NCBI GenBank assembly: GCA_025998355.1
Contig: BNVV01000050.1
Location: 1-8,762 of the forward strand
From: Endomicrobiia bacterium
Lineage (GTDB): Bacteria > Elusimicrobiota > Endomicrobiia > Endomicrobiales > Endomicrobiaceae
DNA length: 8,762 nt
Direction of reading: 5' to 3'
The position numbers and the translations under genes were made by a program. The notes beneath the pieces are model-generated. The model did no database searches. It was given only the letters and a program-made list of their open reading frames with translations, and was not told the DNA's origin. Each line of letters begins with the position of its first letter. Positions within the stretch are counted from its first letter, which is position 1. Shown in pieces: positions 7,801 through 8,762 of the stretch.

Positions 7801-7861
7801 CCTGCCCGAAAATATTCCCTATAAACAAAAGAAAGAAAAATGTATGTATAATTTTTTTCAT
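1865..7861 (-). CDS. Secreted RHS/SpvB-type polymorphic toxin with zincin-like C-terminal tip
   Basis: The 1998-aa protein has a Sec signal peptide (1-19, likely cut at IFG/Q20). Residues about 30-120 match the SpvB/TcB N-terminus (SPSGAATYNIPI, then GLGWDI). Seven FG-GAP/VCBS-like loops with acidic calcium-binding patterns follow at 327, 384, 450, 512, 578, 639 and 699. Residues 730-850 resemble the TcdB middle region (KGFLGFEKI at 794). YD repeats run from about 880 to 1500 (YDALGRI at 1264, YDNLDRL at 1478). The RHS core is at 1655-1760, ending DPSGE (1756-1760). A linker follows, then a tip with H1890-E-Y-G-H1894 and a possible third zinc ligand E1931 in ExxAN, the layout of a zinc metallopeptidase. 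By analogy with TcB-TcC and RHS cocoons, the shell probably encloses the tip. No T9SS sorting domain is visible at the C-terminus. The start is fixed by the signal peptide. Neighbours: YD/T9SS protein upstream, lipoprotein 4 bases downstream. Confidence 0.93.
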   Translation of the reverse strand: MKKIIHTFFFLLFIGNIFGQEIVYTIPAESAVSPSGAATYNIPIEVPVGTNGVQPNISIVYNSQSGMGNLGLGWDICGVSTITRGIKSIYYDDSVFNNFISFTNEDQLYLDGQRLILLSGTHFQVGAIYGFEVENYSRITIKSFENHIYFELKTLDGQIIEYGKGNSRLTNAASYGTNTREFAWKISKTNDVFENEINYLYTERGQYLKKITYCNNEIDFTYQKNNVNPQKRYINTFLLAQDSVLSRIAVKVTNTLIKTYTFNYNSTHNICRLTDIKSYAGTISSQNLLGTTSIEWEQDNSTIQNIVVTPMWDGHITTVNNGYLYTGDIDGDGYRDLIQVWTGSQATDEQGYIKIYLHDRQLPIVNFGAINQTFPNFVTKLVVGDVENDGKDEIILITSDAITSDIKISTFGLSSSGTSLSLKSVALIDTNVFVNHLSNYTDYTALLTSLNGDEYQDLLIIPYWKRNANLTASDSKMIFHKGKSGGIFNSAEYVNINMADNQGVWGNKALVGDFDADGKFDILHILANNISSSHSVYSNYFNIFESKQWNSWTEDGLFWYKNNNSNKPRARFDVLYPIDVNVDGRTDLLVHQPAGYDYDWFILKSNGLDASPTRQEIDLPHVHSHKDYLNYDLQYPIFLDYNGDDYVDIVIADEVYLHTNCNGFCRTDWIFYKNNNGTFQYDTTIVSTTELSKMQPVVIDINNDGVQDLVYADGTNYRAFTMPNVGKRNLVKKITNNLGQSEEFTYKNNASYEKPVAGNVRTMNAPLMLVDRHKQINGETIEYQFNKAKMHKTKGFLGFEKIVAKNLTTGNKTESNYAVVNANQYFNFALISQKDSIGNQLVATTNFYNRDIIKTSKRYISVVDSIVSVDVLKDIRKKKINIYDTWGRLTSDTLLEGDYKTITSYSNFIAKNQSVIAYLPQNKTIKYQKGSEIKEYLTNLTYNDKGQIASQTDFANKSENIVTTYEYYPSGNLKKVLKNVAGLPKDSVRYEYDSRFRYELKRINTFGQFSQRNIDTIKGLLLSEAGIDGLTTSYTYNKAGQIISKTEPNGVITNYLYNKDTAHGALYKVTETIPSINSQIISYYDSVGREVYKTQTGANANLLHSSKQYNAKNQLTKEILPHETNDTTVAYKQYNYDNFHRVNTITKFDGVFTNRIHYIYASKLIATMDMIDYQQISSTNFDNAGLVASKTDRGGTITYSYNAEKQPVKIIVGGIETQRITYDQYGYQDSLIDAHAGKIAYQNYPDGKVKQKISPKNNRTVYQYDALGRIITERTLDLDSAHTYAYSYIAGGNGIGQLASETYYVRQISRGSDGGIQIGTDLHITIDMHASLDKIIHKKCYTYNSNHLLLSDTNIYENVKYVHSYTYDSLWRLKTQKSPSSVTTTYIYDNYGNISQIKVNNSAVWTQNEISAKGKIKQFTLGNGLVENRTYLNNSLISSQTVNNSTVALFSQFYNYDRHYNLTLRNNPRYGRKETFTYDNLDRLVSIHDSANAEVYPITYASNGNITNKYDAGQYVYSTSPRPYRLMDVYETDTNYNNGVGSKFEYLDYNYFNKATLIELGGGKYSLYYGVDKQRIKSIDSIPQRKTVRYYFGSYEKEIINDTATHIDYIFAPSGLALIVKTHIATAAVGKGAGGIGDGTATTQPGIPSGYDFYYVSTDNLGSIVMITNTSKTVISKYYYQPFGGRVLLAGTDITPRGYTFHEHLATFGLINMNGRFYDPVLARFLSPDPYVQMPNFTQNYNRYAYALNNPFKFRDPSGEFIITFIVNAIIGWVKGDDFEEGLQKGGNAFVNHFKIFGGLFTTDKTKNFWGQAWELVSRFTWQGIQTVVGHIYTQVSNLSGQIDKVDYKGGATVSSGNFWGQRGAAITMGSYINGSRELTANADNSLFQHEYGHYLQSQSVGPIYFALYGIPSLISASKKPPHNHDYFRTEQNANERSLAYYTQKTKSFGLDDGSWDYKLNPVVGFPSNMPYWTNQEYINLYFRKKNNLFFNVLRVNF
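2318..2899 (-). repeat. Direct repeat, upstream copy (inside the full-length RHS gene)
   Basis: This copy encodes residues 1655-1848 of the large toxin: the end of the RHS core, DPSGE, and the linker up to V-D-Y. It pairs with 777-1349. Similarity starts at the Tyr codon before the (S)TDNLGS motif and fades after V-D-Y, where the zincin tip begins in this copy and the short aromatic tip begins in the other. Because both copies are in the same frame, a crossover would make an intact hybrid gene and delete about 1.55 kb. Confidence 0.9.
6647..6674 (-). repeat. 15-bp in-frame tandem duplication in the toxin gene
   Basis: ATCTGACGTAATT occurs at 6647-6659 and again at 6662-6674, a period of 15 bases. 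On the coding strand it gives two consecutive five-residue units, ITSDA and ITSDI (residues 397-406), just after the second acidic loop of the propeller-like region. The 13-base identity and the multiple-of-three period suggest a recent slippage event that kept the frame. Confidence 0.8.
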
Positions 7862-7883
7862 ATCTATTGACTATTTAAGGTTT

Positions 7884-7937
7884 AACTTTATGAACTTTTA
7901 ACTTTATAAACTTTACAAACTTTATGAACTTTTTATG
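7884..7937. repeat. Short tandem repeat of about 9 bp between the T9SS protein and the RHS gene
   Basis: Plus-strand units beginning AACTTT start at 7884, 7893, 7900, 7909, 7918 and 7927, mostly as 9-mers of the type AACTTTATG, with one 7-mer. The 16-mer AACTTTATGAACTTTT occurs perfectly twice (7884-7899 and 7918-7933). The array fills most of the 60-base gap and covers the stop codon (7922-7924) and last codons of the T9SS-sorting protein. I see no good -7 element for a separate RHS promoter in the gap. Confidence 0.8.
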
Positions 7938-8419
7938 ATTCTCCACGCCGATTGCTTACCTGCAAATCTAATACATAAAAGATAAGTGCCTGATGGATAG
8001 GCAGATATATCTAACTGTGTATCAGCGTTTGAAATTTGTTTTGTTAAAAGAACTTTGCCGTTCAAATCAAGAAAAACAAGTTGATACGATTGTTCAATGA
8101 AATTTCCATTGGTGCTTGATATAGAATTTATATTAAATATCCCTGTTGTAGGGTTTGGAAAAACCGAAATCTTAACATCGCCTATTTCATCTATTTGAGG
8201 TGCTAAATCCGGTTTATCCGGCAAATCAAACTGAGATACTAATTCCAAATTATCCGGAGAGTTATTTGTATTGGAAGGCGCCTGTTGAACAACCACCGTG
8301 TAATATTTTTGTATGCAATTGCCCGCTTCGTCATACAAAAAACTGTATTTACTGCTTTGTGCGGGCAACAAAAAAGGTAAAAAAAGGAAACTGAAAAAAA
8401 TAAGGTGACGTTTTTTCAT
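7922..8419 (-). CDS. Small secreted protein with one YD motif and a T9SS type A sorting domain
   Basis: The 165-aa product has a Sec signal peptide (1-20, likely cut at LPA/Q21). The mature protein opens with a single RHS-like YD unit (YSFLYDEAGNCIQKYY, 25-40). A polar linker rich in Pro, Asn and Asp follows (about 45-82). The rest matches a type A T9SS C-terminal sorting domain: ISVFPNPTTGIFNI (84-97), a middle strand ending in the LNGKVLL turn (119-125), YPSGTYLL (141-148) and a basic end IIKSS. Such domains send Sec-exported proteins across the outer membrane through the T9SS and are usually removed at the surface. Once the signal and sorting regions are removed, almost no cargo is left, so this looks like an adaptor rather than an enzyme. 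It lies 60 bases upstream of the RHS toxin and is first in the operon. An adaptor role is inference; a decayed RHS protein with only its end left is the alternative. Confidence 0.88.
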   Translation of the reverse strand: MKKRHLIFFSFLFLPFLLPAQSSKYSFLYDEAGNCIQKYYTVVVQQAPSNTNNSPDNLELVSQFDLPDKPDLAPQIDEIGDVKISVFPNPTTGIFNINSISSTNGNFIEQSYQLVFLDLNGKVLLTKQISNADTQLDISAYPSGTYLLCIRFAGKQSAWRIIKSS

Positions 8420-8452
8420 GGCAATTTGTTTTTGGTGGTGTATATCTCACCG

Positions 8453-8484
8453 CGAATTTACAATTTATTTTTATATCTACCAAA
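8453..8484 (-). promoter_or_regulatory. Predicted Bacteroidota-type promoter of the toxin operon
   Basis: The minus strand shows TTTG (8484-8481), 20 bases, then TAAATTCG (8460-8453), one mismatch from the TAnnTTTG -7 element. This spacing is the usual one for the -33/-7 pair in Bacteroidota. Transcription would start near 8446, giving a leader of roughly 27 bases to the ATG at 8419. No other promoter this good was seen between the five operon genes, which supports one transcript for all of them. Confidence 0.6.
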
Positions 8485-8618
8485 TTTTTTTTTTAATTTT
8501 TGCTACCGGTATTTTTCAGTGGTAAGTGATATGTGCATAAAAAAAAATTATTAACCAAAAAATTTAAATTTGTTGAAAAAACTTTGACAAATTGTTATGG
8601 TTTTTTATAAAAAAGCAG

Positions 8619-8626
8619 TAACTTTG
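8619..8626 (+). promoter_or_regulatory. Predicted -7 element for the divergent right-edge gene
   Basis: TAACTTTG at 8619-8626 matches TAnnTTTG perfectly and sits 17 bases before the ATG at 8644, giving a leader of about 11 bases. A clear TTTG at the expected -33 distance is missing; TATG at 8596-8599 with a 19-base spacer is the nearest. A sigma70-like pair, TTGACA (8584-8589) and TATAAA (8606-8611) with 16 bases between, overlaps the same area and could be chance. Confidence 0.5.
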
Positions 8627-8643
8627 CAAAATACATTATAGTA

Positions 8644-8762
8644 ATGGAAATATTTAAAATTAAAGATTGTTTTGAAAAAATCTCTTATCAAATAGAGAGC
8701 CTCGACAAATTTGACGAGAATATTCCATCTGTGCATATTGATGCCATTAAAGCAAATATCAT
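8644..8762 (+). CDS. Unrecognised protein, N-terminal part (cut by window edge)
   Basis: An ATG at 8644 opens a frame of 39 complete codons to the right edge with no stop. The product begins MEIFKIKDCFEKISYQIES and is hydrophilic, with no signal peptide or membrane segment, so it is probably cytoplasmic. The visible part suggests a helical, acidic start but I recognise no family. The gene diverges from the toxin operon, with 224 bases between the two starts, and has its own promoter-like element. Its opposite direction and lack of export signal suggest it is the neighbouring chromosomal gene and not part of the toxin system. Confidence 0.7.
   Translation, partial: MEIFKIKDCFEKISYQIESLDKFDENIPSVHIDAIKANI

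Noticed and set aside
8560..8571. 12-bp palindrome AAATTTAAATTT
   Set aside because: Made only of A and T in a very AT-rich spacer, so expected by chance.
1..8762. CRISPR array, tRNA or rRNA
   Set aside because: No regularly spaced repeats with unique spacers and no tRNA- or rRNA-like stretch was seen; nearly all of the window is protein coding.

Overview
This is an AT-rich accessory region from a member of the Bacteroidota, most likely Bacteroidales. Three things point there. One protein carries a type IX secretion (T9SS) type A sorting domain. The RHS core uses Bacteroidota-style wording (HEHLATFGLINMNGRFYDP, then DPSGE). The likely promoters match the TAnnTTTG -7 element of that phylum.

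Reading on the minus strand from right to left, five closely packed genes look like one transcription unit. (1) A 165-aa secreted protein has a single YD motif and a T9SS sorting domain (7922-8419), behind a good Bacteroidota promoter (8453-8484). (2) A 1998-aa RHS/SpvB polymorphic toxin (1865-7861) has a Sec signal peptide, an SpvB-like N-terminus, seven DxDxDG-type calcium loops, a long YD shell, the RHS core and a zincin-like HEYGH C-terminal tip. (3) A 163-aa lipoprotein is the candidate immunity protein for that tip (1369-1860). (4) A 248-aa orphan RHS end repeats the core and linker but carries a different short tip (648-1394). (5) A 114-aa lipoprotein is the candidate immunity protein for the orphan tip (289-633), preceded by an unusually strong Shine-Dalgarno site. 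Gaps in this block are 60, 4, overlapping and 14 bases.

The window edges hold two partial genes. On the left is the start of another lipoprotein on the minus strand with its own promoter (1-177). On the right is the start of a divergent, unrecognised plus-strand gene (8644 onward). No stretch over 300 bases lacks a gene.

My reading of how the genes work together is a contact- or secretion-dependent antagonism locus whose toxin tip can be exchanged. The orphan cassette and the full-length gene share about 575 bp in matching frame, so one crossover would replace the zincin tip and its lipoprotein with the orphan tip and its lipoprotein. The large toxin has a signal peptide but no visible T9SS sorting domain, since its C-terminus is the tip. 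The small upstream protein has a sorting domain and a lone YD motif. I propose, as inference only, that it supplies the sorting signal in trans. Lipoprotein immunity proteins fit a toxin that passes through, or acts in, the cell envelope.
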